A stretch of 64,000 nt of DNA from positions 1 through 64,000 of the forward strand of contig SKCR01038142.1 of the NCBI GenBank assembly GCA_019454045.1, given 5' to 3'. This document shows, piece by piece, positions 13,235 to 26,007 of the stretch. Numbering within the stretch: position 1 is the stretch's first letter; the number at the start of each line of letters is the position of its first letter. The DNA is from Zanthoxylum bungeanum (taxonomy: Eukaryota; Streptophyta; Magnoliopsida; Sapindales; Rutaceae). Under the pieces are notes generated by a model. That model did no database searches. It worked only from the letters and a program-made list of their open reading frames with translations, and had not been told where the DNA came from. Position numbers and translations under genes: made by a program.

Positions 13235-15162
13235 TGTTAGACATTATGTCCCATAGCGTCACTGTTTGTAAATGATATTGTATTATTGTACAAAATTAAC
13301 TATGTGATAATGAAATTGCCTTTTGCCGTTTTGTAATATTATTTACTTTGATATATAAATGGCGAAAGTTCATATGATTAATACCGGATTGAGATGATAT
13401 GAGACAGTATCAATCCATAAAGGTTTAATCATTAAATATCCCTAGTCGGAGTATTATCGAGATCGGACATCGATAATGCGGAATAGACTAGTATTGCGCT
13501 TGTGCACGTTGTGAGGGCACAACGGCATAGTTCTCATATATTTAAGTATTGGATACTTATGCAAGTGTGATAGGAGGTTGTGTTTTACCGATGGTACGGA
13601 AAACAGCTTCGTTCTGGATAGCCCGCGGAATCCCATTGGTAGTATGTCTGCGTGTCTATGGGAGGCCGCATCAGGGTAGGTGTATATGGTCTTAACCTGA
13701 GACTTACATCGCTAGTACTTGCGACAATCGGTAAACTTTGTTTTGGTGGTTGGGGACCTTAACCGGTTCTGTGTACACCTCTTCTGGGTTTATCGAGAAT
13801 CGTAGTGTACTGGATGTGATGTCGAGATGGAAGTATCACTTCAGACATATGGAGGTGATGATCACGCAGGACACAGAACTAGTACTCTATAGGGCTTAAA
13901 GGTTGCAACCGTCGGGACAATATGACCAGGTCAGGATTGTCCGATTTAAGAGACTAGTTGCTTGATGTCCGATATATGTTTCGTACGGGGCAGACACATC
14001 TCCAGCCCCAGGCCTAACATGTGATCGTCCGATACTGGATCGATGTACGCAATACTACGGTATACTACGCTTGATATAGATCTTATATTCCTATAAGAAT
14101 ATTTCTGGAGAATTGGGTAGGCATGGCGCTTTGCGAAGCCAACCTTGTCTTGTGAATCGGTAAAAACGTAGTACGAGGTACGTACGTGTTCGGATTATCC
14201 GACGACCGTATTTACTGCCAACATATCCGGAGATCTCTTGGGTCGCTTCCTGAAGATTCACCTATGATATTTGATTCGGACTTAATTAATCTTGGATTAA
14301 TTGCGGAGAAACTTTATCTTGGATAAAGTGCATTGTTTAGAGAGAGAACGATTAATTTGGAATTAATCGATAAAATTATTATATTCGATATAATAATCGA
14401 AATTCGATTTCGACGCGAAATTAAAATTAGATTTTAATTCGGGCAACGAGTTAATTTAGAATTAATTCGTTAGCGACGTAAATAATAATTTTGCTAGGCA
14501 CAATTATTTATTTAAATTCGATTTAATTAACGTCGCGACGTAAGTTCGGTATTTCGGAAATATCAAACCCGAACGCGTGAGTGCACGTGGGCCCACTTTC
14601 ATTTGGAAACGTGTGGGGCCCACATGACACATGTCATATTATGCATTATTTAATTCTAATGCATTGCATGGAGATAGTGTACAATGCACTCAATGGTTTT
14701 GCATGGAATTGAGTGTTTGACACTCTAAGCCATTGCATGATTTGTGTCATAAGTTTATTATTAATTTAATAGATATTATGGCATAAATATAAATTGATTT
14801 TTTGTAACAAAAATCATTTAACTCTCCTCTCTCTCTCTCATTTTTTTTGTTCACTTTGCCGTGAACTCCAAAGGCAAGAGGGAAATTATTTTTCTTTTCT
14901 CCTTTGTTGCTAGCACATCTTATGATCAAAGGAGGTGATAGGGAAACCATCAAAGAGCTTGGAATACACAAAGCTTGGAGCTTTCACTCTTTCTCTTCCT
15001 TGGCCGAATCTACAAGGAACTTGGAGCTTCAACCTTGTTCATCTTCTTCATCACAAAGCTTTGTAAGTATGATCCGCCATGCTTCAAGTTTAATATATAT
15101 ATATTCATTTGTTGTATTTCATATGCTTAATCTTTCCTTGGGACATATATAGAAAACCTACA
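13235..15162 (+). repeat. 3' LTR of copia F1b (complete)
   Basis: Begins TGTTAGACATTATGTCCC after the polypurine tract and ends AAAACCTACA; 1928 bp. The interval 14275-14540 is a chain of AT-rich palindromes (for example ATTAATCTTGGATTAAT and TTTATCTTGGATAAA), also present in the two minus-strand LTRs near the window start. Confidence 0.87.
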
Positions 15163-16363
15163 ATTTATATATTAAACTATCAAAATAATTTAATATTTAC
15201 AACCTTTTAAATACAATAAATGATTATCTCATAACCATTTACTTAATGAAATAAAAATTTTATATTAAACATAATACAAAGTTACATGTGTGACAAAAAA
15301 ATATTATTAATCCAATTAATATTATATATATATATATATATTAGTATATAATTCGAGTATCCAATTATATTTAATTTGCTATAATATATTGAGCTTAGCA
15401 CGGGGACCAAATGGACCTACGGTTCCGAGCTTCAATAATCTTGGAACATTAAATAAACTCTTATTTAAATATTTCGAATTATTAAGTTCAGGTTATTCCA
15501 CTAAAAACCAGAAGTTGCACTCTCGTTGTCGTAGATATATAAAATAAGCCGAACTACGTTGGTATGCATCGATATAGTCATTATATATCGATTTTCCCTT
15601 CACAAGTATCGCATAATTATAGCCGGGTCATAATATTAGTTATAACCCACTAATTATTTTTACCTTAAGTACCATTGATTCTCTAATGAACAATTTATTT
15701 ATAACCATTATGAATGTTAATCTGTTTATTCGTAATAGAAAGACTTGAGCGCTATAATCGTTCAAGTACCGAATCAACCCTTAAGGAAGATACTCCTCTA
15801 CTTCTTGTAAAAATGAGTGAACTCCATATCTATGTAAAACGTCCCAAACTACACACCAAACCGTATCCCCAAAGTACGTATCTATTGGTCTCGATTGCTA
15901 CACCAACCTCAAATTTGTAAATGAAAGGATATAGCCTGCCATAGATTGAAATGAATTTCTTTATTTAATGGATATTATAAGAAACTCATTTCTATCTAGG
16001 TCCAGTCCTATATGATCACATCATATAAGGTGCCTTCATTCTCATGTCAGCACATAAACGATCTAGGATCAAGGTCGCCATACAATAATAGAATGAACCG
16101 TGGCTATAGATAAACCAAAATCAAAGTACCTGTTTTATTTGCTCTATATAGACTATTTTATATTACTAATTTCATTAAATACTCTTGTGTATGACACTCA
16201 TACACTAAGTCTGAAGTCACAAGAGTAATTTAGGGTAAACAAGATAATTTATAATATGCGATATAAAATAAACACTTTGATAAATGAATAATGCATCTTA
16301 TTATTTTATAACATATAATTCCGTTTATATAACATGAAGCTTTATGGCATATATCGAAAAATT

Positions 16364-16490
16364 GATAACGCGCTCGAATAAAACTGTACAGAGAATTTAC
16401 GTTCGTGAAGCGTTTGATAACACGTTCGAACGAAACTGTCCAGAGGACTTGTGTTCGAGTGGCGTTCGTCACCAAGTTCGAATGAAATTG
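16364..16490. repeat. 52-bp tandem repeat, about 2.5 copies
   Basis: Units begin at 16364 and 16416, with a partial third around 16470. They share GATAAC-CG.TCGAA.AAACTGT and contain TTCGAACG palindromes. A related palindrome, GGGCGTTCGAACGCCC, follows at about 16524. Divergence between units suggests an old duplication. Confidence 0.75.
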
Positions 16491-16894
16491 TGAAATATGG
16501 GGTTTTTTCTTATGAGTTCATTGGGCGTTCGAACGCCCTTACGTAATTTTCATGCACAAGACACATTTTTTAGGGAAAAGACATCAAAACATGCAAAAGA
16601 CACAGTTAACAACACATGTTAACTAATAAGTTCTTAAGATTATTGGATGGATGTGTTATTAATCAATTTAAACATGCATCATACAATCAAATTTTTAATG
16701 TTATACATTCAATAGAACTTAATTATAAAGACTTAGAAAAACTTGAAAATTGTGCAGAAGATTATTTACGAGAACAAAAGCGAGTTGCCTTTATCATTTT
16801 TAGCCCCTCCTCGGTGTTTTATGGATTTATTGTGGCTAATGTTCTCCTAGGATAACTTGGTTGCTTCTTGTGGAAATGACACTACTTTCTTCAA

Positions 16895-16920
16895 GAACTT
16901 GAACTTGAACTTGAACTTGA
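16895..16920. repeat. (GAACTT)n microsatellite
   Basis: Four perfect hexamer units in a row with a partial fifth, just before the F2 LTR. Confidence 0.85.
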
Positions 16921-16970
16921 AAATGGTATAAACTCTCTCTAGACTTTAGACTCTTTAAAATGAATATTTT

Positions 16971-18905
16971 GTTGGTTTTCAGAGTTCATGCACAGCGAAA
17001 ACATATTCATGACATAAAAAAATTTATTTACGTGAACTTTAAAAAACCAGATCTGTATTTTCTAGTATATTAATAATATAAAAATGATTAGATCTTAAGT
17101 ATAAAAAATACATGTAGATCTGGATCTCTTTGAATCATGATTCTTTGAACCACGATCTTTCTCGTCTTATCTCCTCTCATCCAATGACACGTGTGGGCAT
17201 GAAAATAATTACGAAGAACACTCTAATTTTTTGTGAAGGATTCGTGTACTCAACACATAAAATGAACCTTTATTATTAATTTCTTTTTGGTTTACTCAAA
17301 ACCAAAACGAAAAAGAAAAAAAATCCCCCTTTATATATATTTTTTTCTCATGTTTTTCTTCTTTTTTAATGAAAGCAAATTCTAATCCCTCTAGCTCACG
17401 TTTTTGTAAGCCATTTTATATCATCATGACTTTTAATCTTTTAATCAAAAAACCAAGGCCAAGTTTATCTATAAAAGGATATTATCAATTTTGATATTTC
17501 AAAAAATCAAAAAAAAAAAAATCCTTTAATATTTATCTTGCAATTAATGAAAATGAGATAATTCTAATATTTGATATTTTAAATACTTTTATCAAAATTT
17601 CAAGTTTTGAAATTAAGATAAATTAATTAAAATATTTATTATCTCATTAATATTTGATCAATTAATTAATCAAACGTTAATTTGTAATTATCAACTAAAA
17701 AGATAATTCTTTTAAATAAAAAATTAATTTTTTTCAACTTTTGAAAACATTATCTCAATTAATTAAAATTTAATTAATCAAATATTAATTAATAACATTT
17801 TCAGAAATTAATAAATAAATAAATTATCTATTGATAAATGTATTAAGAAAACTTTTATCATAATTTCCAAATAAGGGTAAATGGAATAATTAGAGTGTAA
17901 AAAATATTTCACAATTATTTTTCTTCGCAATTATTTTTTGTTCGAATAGTGATAGAAGACAATAAGGGGACCAATGGACCTATAATTTCAAGCTCCAATA
18001 ATTCCGTTGATTAATTATAAACTCTTTTATTAATCAAATGAAATTATTAATTCTGGAATAACTCCACTAAATACCCAGAATTGCACTATCAGAATTATAG
18101 AATTATTTACTCAATATTTGTCCATTGATATAGTCATTACCTATACAATCATCCTCCATAAAAGATTTGTAAATAATATAGGTTTAAAATCCGTTAACCT
18201 CTCTAATTACATCTTTATCATTGACTTCCATTAGTTCTCAAGTGAACAATTAATTCATAACTTTTATAAATTTACGCGCTAATTGTTCGGGTCCTGAACT
18301 AACAAACAAGGGAATCTTATGAACGAATTCTATTGTATAAGGTTAGCATTCCCTGCTATTCATTCAAATCATTCCTAAAATACAAGGTTTACGAAATGTA
18401 ATGAATAAAAAACCATACTGAGTAAATTAAAGAATAAATTAAAATGATATTGGAATCTGCTATATACAATGAATTAAGATCATCACATATATGACCATCA
18501 TTATGATAAAATTGATGTTCTTTATTTAACAGAAATTATTAGAACTTTTCTATTTTTTCTGGTCCTGTCCATATAATCTTATTATATAAAATACATTCAT
18601 TCTATGTCTCTACATAATATAGTCTGGATATAACTATACCATTAATAATGGAATGAACTGTATTTATGACTTTGGATTTTGAAGATTCCCAACTTCAAAT
18701 CATAGTCATGGATAAATTGTAATTATTACTCTTTAACTTTTATCCATACATATATACTAAATTTAAAACTACATAAATAATAACAAGATTTTCATGAATT
18801 TTATAAAACAAATCAAAATGCATATATGGAATAAAATTGAATCATAAATTTATTAATCAATCAGGTTTTGAACATATTTTCTTATCGGGCATAAAAATCC
18901 CAACA
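16971..18905 (-). repeat. 3' LTR of copia F2
   Basis: On the minus strand it starts TGTTGGGATTTTTATGCCCG next to a polypurine tract (complement of 18906-18918) and ends CTGAAAACCAACA, giving TG...CA ends and 1935 bp. The partner LTR is missing, lost where element A and a gypsy-like fragment begin. Confidence 0.8.
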
Positions 18906-18918
18906 AACTCCCACTTCC

Positions 18919-21900
18919 CTAAAGCAAATGAGACATGTCTCTAAGCCTCAATCCTTCTAGATGCCCCTCAAAACTCTTTAAAGACAGCGTCTTGGTAAAA
19001 GGATCGGCTAGATTCCCTACGGATGGAATCTTCAGAACAACCACGTCTCCACGTTGCACTATGTCGCTAATCACATGATATTTTCTCTCAATATGTTTTG
19101 ATCTCTTGTGGGTTTTTGGTTCTTGGGAATTAGCCTCTGCACCACTATTATCACAATAAAGTGGCAATGGCTTGTTCATATCTGGAACCACTTTCACATC
19201 AGTAAAGAACTTTTGGAGCCAAACCGCTTCTTTAGCAGCTTCACAAGCAACCACATATTCAGCTTCCATAGTTGAATCAACAACACATGATTGTTTGACG
19301 TTTCTCCAAACTATAGCTCCCCCACAAAGAGTAAATATTGATCCGGATATCGACTTTTGATAATATATATCTGAATCAAAATCAGAATCAGTATATCCAA
19401 TCGGAATCAAATCCCTGCCGGAATAAATAAACATATAGTTCCTCATTCTCCGTGGATAAATGTGAATATGCTTAACTGCTACCCAGTGATCTAATCCTGG
19501 ATTTGACTGAAAAATACTCACTATTCCAACTTCATAGCATATGTTAGGTCTTGTGTATAACATAGCATACATCAAGCTCCCCACTACGACGCATATGGAA
19601 TCCGTCTCATATTTTCTTCCTCTAAGGGCGTCGAAGGACACTACATCTTAGAAAGAACAAATCATTGACAAGAAGGAAAATTACCTTTCTTGGAGTTCTG
19701 CATTGAATATCTAACAAGCATCTTTTCAATATATAGTGCTTGAGACAGGGCTAGTAGCTTTTTCTTGAGATCTTTAATAAGACGGATCCCAAGAATATAG
19801 CTTGCTTCTCCCAAATCTTTCATTTGGTATTATTTGGTCAGCCAAACCTTTACGTCTGATAATAGTTCTACATTATTCCCAATAAGTAGTTCTACATTAT
19901 TTTCAAGATTCATCAGGATTTTTGATAAAGCCATAAGATTTGATCGCCTCATCAAATCTCATGTTCTAAGATCTGGATGCTTCCTTAAGTGCATAGTTAG
20001 ACCTTTGCAACTTACAAACTTTTTCCTTTTTCGTATTTGCTTATAAAACCTTTTGATTGCTCCATATAGATGGTTTCTTCAAGATAGCCATTCAAAAAGG
20101 CCGTCTTGACATCCATATGTCAAATTTCATAATCATAATGAGTAGCAAAGGAAAACAAGATTCGAATAGACTTCAGCATGGTTACTGGTGAAATTTTTTT
20201 CTCATAGTCAACTCATTTTTTGTGTATAACCCTTTGCCACTAGCCTTGTTTTGAATGTCTCTACATTATCATACATTTCCCTATTTCTTTTGTAGATCCA
20301 TTCTCACCCTATAGGAGTTACTCCTTCAGGTAGATCTACAAGCACCCAGACTTAGTTGGAATACATGGATTCATTCTCAAGTTTCATAGCCTCAAGCCAT
20401 TTCTCTTTATCATGATTTTCATTGCATATCTACATGTCAATGGGCCATCTCTTCCATCATCAGAGATAGCAACTTGTGTTTCACCTTCTTGTCTATATCA
20501 AGAAGATAGTCGTACTATCCTCCCACTACGACGAGGTGGTAAGATGGTCTAACTTGAAGATGTGGTCTCTTCGCTTTGTGGAACAATAATCCTTGCAAGT
20601 CGTTGACTGATCTCATCAGATTTTAATTCCTCCAAAACTATTTTGCTTTGAAGCTTGAAGTTTGTCATATAATTATTCTCATGAAACGTGGCATTTGTCA
20701 ACACAAATACCTTATTATCTCGAGGATTATAAAACACCCATCCCTTTGTGCCTTTTGCATATCCTACAACGAAACAAATTTTAGATTGCATTTCCAACTT
20801 CGTTGTCTTACCCATTAGCACGTATGCTGGACACCCTCATATACGAAAGTGTCTCAAACTAGATTTATGGCCACTCCATAACTCTAAGGGTATTTTAGGT
20901 ACTGATTTAGATGGAACTAAATTCAATATGTTGTTGTTTATATAGCATAACCCCAAAATGATTTTGAGAGTGACGAAAAACTCAATATGGAATGAATCAT
21001 GTCGAGTAAAGTTCAATTCCTCCTCTCAACAATACCATTTTGCTGAGATGTACTAGGGGCAGTTAGTTGGGACAAAATCCCATCCTCAAATAGGTGATAT
21101 TTGAATTCATTATTAAGGTATTCACCTCATCGATCTGATCAAAGACACTTGATTGATTTACCTAATTATTTTTCCATTTTGAATTAGAATTCCTTCCAAA
21201 AGTTTCAGATTTATGTCGCATTAGGTAAATATAACCATATCTCAGGTAATCATCAACAAAAATAACGAAGTACTTATAACCATCTCTTGTTTGTGTAGAT
21301 ATAGGTCCGTAAACATTTGAATGTATAAAATTCAGTTGTTCTTGGGCCCTAACGAGAGAAATACCTCTTTGTCACCTGACCTTCAAGACATGATTTATAG
21401 ACTGGTAGAGTACCAACATTTAGTTCTCTTAAAGGACCATCCTTTACAAGTCTATTTATCATGTCAAGGTTTATATGACCAAGTCTTAGGTGCCATGGAT
21501 ATGTGTTATCAGTATGAAAAATCTTTTGTTTCTATAATTTGGGCAATTTTTCGTTAAACATTTCAACATTTAATTGTTAATTAATAATGGGCCTTATCAC
21601 ATAGAGCCCATTTTCAATAAAACCAGAAATAAATATTCAAACCATTTCTTGAAATAACAATCGATTTATTATCAAAAGAAACTGAATAAAATTGTTCATA
21701 AAGTCGAGAAACTGAAATGAGATTTCTAGTAAACCCCGGTACGAAACAAACATTATTTAGAAATAAAAATTTATAATTCTCAACATAAATTTTTATTTCT
21801 CCAACTGTTGAAGCTGAAACTAAAGTGGCATTCCCAACTCTCAAAGTAAAGTCCCCATCAGTAAGTTTTGTGTAAGAATCAAGCATCTGTGAGAAAAAAA

Positions 21901-22525
21901 ATATGATTAGTCGCCTCTAAATCAATTATACGGGGTGATAAATCATTTTCAACTAAACAATAATCAGTAACAAGTAAATCTGATTTACCTTAATTGTTGT
22001 TTGGCTTGTTTCTTTTGTTGTTATTTCCTACTGTTTTCTGAGTTCCTGGACACTTAGCTTTCTCATTATTTCTGTTCCTCTTCTTTAAAGAAGAGCTAGA
22101 GGAAGAATGTTCTACAACATTTGCTTCTACCTTCTTCTCCACAGAAATAGACTCAAAGGTTGTGAGTTCGTTAAGCAACTAAGTCAAATTATAACTCAAC
22201 TTGCTCATAAAGTAATCTCTTTTAAACTGAAGAAATTATGGATGAAGACTTTTCAAAATCATTTCCACTTGTATTCCTTCATCTATAGTTGCCCCATTGA
22301 TTTCAGCTTCATGAATCGTACTAATCATTATTACCACATGTTCACGAACAGGGGTTCCAACTTCCATTTTGTAGTTCATGACTTTCCTAACTGCTTCATG
22401 TTTGGCTTCATTAGAAGTCTACCAAACATGCCTTATAAAGACTCCATTATCTCATAAGCAGTCTCTGTCTTTTCGAGCTTTGTTTTAAGGACGTCGGACA
22501 TGGAGGCAAGAAAATAACAATAAGC
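18919..22525 (-). pseudogene. Copia F2 gag-pol polyprotein, decayed and 5'-truncated
   Basis: Reading leftwards from 22525: gag (about 22525-21990, ending in a Lys/Asn-rich tail), the protease/pre-integrase region (21614-21886), integrase, a linker (20549-20821, with CFVVGYAKGTKGWVFYNP), RT, and an open RNase H segment of 240 codons (18919-19641) that includes DSTMEAEYVVACEAAKEAVW. The RT and integrase stretches carry many stops and frameshifts. The family is distinct from F1 and F3. Gag is cut at about 22525 by a fragment starting TGTAACACCCCG. Confidence 0.88.
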
Positions 22526-22573
22526 CATTGTAACACCCCGCCAGAGGCAATGATGCTACTGGTAAAAGACAGG
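22526..22573. other. Short gypsy-like LTR fragment
   Basis: TGTAACACCCCG resembles the first bases of some plant Ty3/gypsy LTRs. Element A begins right after it, so A may have inserted into such an LTR. The last five bases (ACAGG) match the five beyond A's other end (ATCGG) at only three positions. Confidence 0.35.
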
Positions 22574-24713
22574 TGACCGGCGTAAACACACGCGTATAAC
22601 GCAAGCGCACGTATCGTTCAAGTAATATAAAAATATCGATCCCATGAGGACTTAATATCTAATCTATTAATTTTATGAGGTCAAATGATTACTAGTATCT
22701 AACAGGTTATTGGATTGATTTGAAATGGTGACGATTCTAAATTTAAAAACAAGTAAATAAAATTGTTCGAAAGTAGATTTAAGAAAATTCAATATTAAAA
22801 ACTATCTAGGGTTGTGATTCATTCTAATATCTTTTAAAAGATGAAGTGATTATTTTATGTTTGTGTAATAAATTAGTTTACTAACCTGGAACACTAAATT
22901 ATGCAAAAGCCTCTGTCGATGGTCAGACGCAAATACCCAGTTTAACCCAATTGAACCATATGTCTATGTCAACCAAAATATCTGGATTCATTAAGTTTAA
23001 GTTCCAATTATGGCTACCCCCGCCTGACAGGTATATGTCTATCCTGTAAGGAAATCTATTAAATGGTTATCTATCCTCAAGGAAGATCGTGGGCTATTAA
23101 GTCTAAGGCTGAAACCTAAAATCCCTATGTCTAGTTCATTTTAGATTTACCACATCAATCTTATTGGTGATCAGACAACAAGAAGCATTAAGCTTAAGAC
23201 TTAATAAGTAAACCTTTAAATTACCTAAACTATAAAATAACCCCTTATAAACCGGTGATATTAAAAGTCATCACAACCCCAGATAACTAATTTAGTTACA
23301 ACACATAACTAGGGCTAGTAAAATCATGAAAATAAAAGACATAAAGTAAAAATGCGGTAAAGTAAATACTGAAAAGTAATTACAATAAAATAAAATGCTA
23401 AGGTAAAAGGAATTACTTTTACTACTACTAATTTAGATATCTCCCATAATATAATATATAAACTTGTGATAACATTACCAACCAGCCATATATGCGGTAT
23501 CCTGATTAAGTCAAATTAAGTCCAACCAGCCATTAAGGCGGTAAAAAGATTTGTCCATGAACCTGCCATATAGGCGGTAAGAAAGTTTAATTAACAACTG
23601 ACCAATCTGGCGGTATCCTTTTTAAGTCAATATTTTAAATAATGAATATATTATATTTAAGGGAGATTAATCTAAATAGCAATAGTAAAAGAATTACCTT
23701 TCACCCTAGCTGAGGAAGTTACCTCCTCATGGTAAATAGTAAAAACTGTAAAAAGTAAAAAAGTAAATTACTATTATTACAAAACGTAATTAAAATTAAT
23801 TACAAAACTAAAAACTAAAAAACTAAAAGAAAGTAGAGAGAGAAACTCCCTCTTTACATCAAAGAGATGAGAGAGAGTGGTGCAACTGAAACTGGAATTT
23901 CGCAATCTATTTATAGTGGTCAGTAGGGTTCCAGCGTCGCTACGCCATCTTCTGTCGACGTGGCACGCTCTGGTTCGTGGGTTGCAGATTCTGGATAAGA
24001 TGATAAAGTGGCAGAGTGGTTGGATCTCAATTATTGTGACACGTGGCGGCTTCTGATTGGTCGGCTAGATTCTTATCCGCCACGTGTCAGATAAGGATTA
24101 GATAGCCAATAATTGATGCTGACGTGGCGCTGACGTGGCGGTGATGTGGGGGTGACGTGGCGACACGTGGGAAAGGGACTGTCGGCACCATAGAATTGCG
24201 ACAAGTGGCACTTTCTGATTGGCTGATGATGACGTGGCGGTGAGGTGGCATGTTGACTCGGTCAACCTGGTGATGTGGCTGACGACATGGCAATGACGTG
24301 GAGTGACACGTGGCGACACATGGCGATGGTGACTGTCGGCATCGTAGGATGCTGACACGTGTCACAACGCATGTTAGCAAATCGGCTGTGATGGTGACAC
24401 GTGGCACGGCGCATGTTAGCAAAGTCAAACTTTTCTCAGATTCTGATTTGTGGACTCGGCGCACGTTAGCACTGTTCGGCGCACGTTAGGCGTCACGACG
24501 CTGAAGGTCTTGGCGTCGCGACGCGGAAAATTACCAAAATGCCATTTTTGTCCAATTTTCACTGTTTTGGCCCAAATCACCTCCAGAGTGTCCTGAAACT
24601 TTATTTATCTACAAAATAACACAAAACATATCAAAATATTCACAAAACTCAAGAAACTATACAAAATATTAGGGTAAATGAGTGGGAAATAGTGATAGAT
24701 TTACCACTCATCA
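22574..24713 (-). repeat. 3' LTR of element A
   Basis: The minus strand begins TGATGAGTGGTAAATC and ends TTTACGCCGGTCA. It carries an ACGT-rich promoter block (about 24050-24420), paired palindromes at 24490 and 24513 and a TATA box (complement of 23908-23916). Four hairpin units read as CCGCC...GGCTGG in the downstream half. Confidence 0.88.
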
Positions 24714-24730
24714 CACCCCCAAACCTAACA
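24714..24730 (-). other. Polypurine tract of element A
   Basis: The minus strand reads TGTTAGGTTTGGGGGTG directly before the 3' LTR, identical to the tract of element B. Confidence 0.85.
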
Positions 24731-25260
24731 TTTTGCTAGTCCTCGAGCAAAAGACAAAATAAAATAACATAATAAAATTTAACTAAGCCACTTTCGTAGG
24801 GATCACGGTTGCATTTAGCGTATGCAACAAGCCTTTAAACCCCTAGGTGTCCCTAGTGGACGAGTTGTAGTCTCGTGAGGGTTTACAGCAATGATACCCA
24901 AAAATATTTTATAAAAGTAAAAAAGTAGTGAAACTAATGCACACAAAAGCAAAAAAAACAAGCGAAAAGAGAATAAAGAAGTTAGTGACTAATCAGGTGA
25001 AACTTCTACTCCAAGTTACTAGTTGTTTTGTTTCTTTCTAAATTACTGAATAAGTAAATTCTCCGATTATTTTTACCATTCTTCATATACACAGCCAACA
25101 AAATATTAAACAACTCATTTTTGCCCACAACAGTCATAAATACAGTTGATAAGAGAGTAATATTTTTGTCCTAAAGTTCTATCAGATTTCATACCTTTTT
25201 TTTGCAGCAATGGAATAATTTTTCTGATTTTTCTCTTGATTTTTTTTTATATACAATATC

Positions 25261-25476
25261 TTCCATCTATGTAACGAGTGTTGGGTCGGTGGCTCCCAAA
25301 CAGTTGGCTTTAGGGCACCAGGTGTTAAGACACCCCTAAGGACTTAATTACTCAGACTTCAGATATTTTTGCAGCATCTTTGTTCCATGTAGCGAGCTTT
25401 GGGCCAGTGACTCCCAAACCAGTTGGTTTTAGGGCACTAGGTGTTAAAACACCCTTACAGACTTAATAACTCGGAT
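25261..25476 (-). repeat. Two-copy hairpin repeat in the 3' region of A
   Basis: Two direct copies about 120 bp apart. Each contains a GGTGT..ACACC-type hairpin and a CCAACTGG-type palindrome, followed by TTTGGGAGTCA and AAAGCTCGCTACATGG-like blocks. The same pair lies at 46686-46901 in element B. It sits between LOG and the polypurine tract, so it would be in the 3' untranslated RNA. Confidence 0.8.
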
Positions 25477-26007
25477 CTCAAATTTTTTTTTTTACTCCAT
25501 TGCTTTTTGAGATTCTTCCTCTAATTAAACTAGAGCACTGAATATTACAAAATTTTCAATTTTATCTCATGTCCGTATGTTACTATGCATGTTGATAATA
25601 CCTATCAACTGAGCATATGAAAATCCATTTTAGTCCGTTTTATGAAGAATTTACAAATTAAATAATTTAAAAGGAAATAAACAAAAATTAACTTATTTCG
25701 AAAATAAGCTTGAGATACGTCTCAGGAGTGGAAACTCCTTACTCAGCTATCTCTTACCAATTTCACATTTTTAGTCAAAATAAAAACAAAAACGCAAAAT
25801 ATTTTCGTAATTTTTGAAAATTTTCAATTTTTTTGTATTTTTCGAAAAATTTTGGACTAAAAATAAAAATAACACACAAACTAAAAACAAGGTACTGATC
25901 AACTAATTCCCTCCCCCAAACCTAAATGAGACATTGTCCCCAATGTCTTAAACAGTAGAAGAAGAGTTTAGAAGGTAGTACCTGGTTAGCTGAAATTCTA
26001 CAAGAAA

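Larger units (their letters stand above)
6815..15162 (+). mobile_element. Ty1/copia element F1b, nearly complete, 5' LTR truncated
   Basis: In order: the last 249 bp of a 5' LTR, tRNA-Met primer site, 2.2-kb leader, decayed gag-pol, polypurine tract and a full 1.93-kb 3' LTR. The integrase-before-RT order (gag, protease, integrase, RT, RNase H) identifies Ty1/copia. Because the left end is cut, the target duplication cannot be checked; the 5 bp after the 3' LTR are ATTTA. Confidence 0.88.
15163..16970. other. Old LTR-like DNA between F1b and F2
   Basis: No supportable gene. From about 15390 to 16230 the sequence is a diverged relative of the F2 LTR in the same orientation (shared ggggaccaa.tggacct, and the catcatata / attcatt block before the end), so it is probably an ancient F2-type LTR. 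16364-16490 is a tandem repeat and 16895-16920 a short hexamer run. The small open frame at 16616-16855 has no recognisable features. Confidence 0.5.

Noticed and set aside
16616..16855. 79-codon frame between F1b and F2
   Set aside because: No recognisable domain or start context, in decayed DNA; too weak to call.
23460..23640. Regular GGCGGTA repeats considered as a CRISPR-like or satellite array
   Set aside because: Units are degenerate hairpins spaced irregularly within an LTR, in a plant genome; explained by the four-hairpin array.
24087..24464. Cys/His/Thr-rich open frames in the ACGT arrays (also 31889-32248, 33728-34046, 47590-48341)
   Set aside because: The repetitive products come from CACGTG/CACGTC repeats in promoter DNA upstream of the TATA box; not genes.
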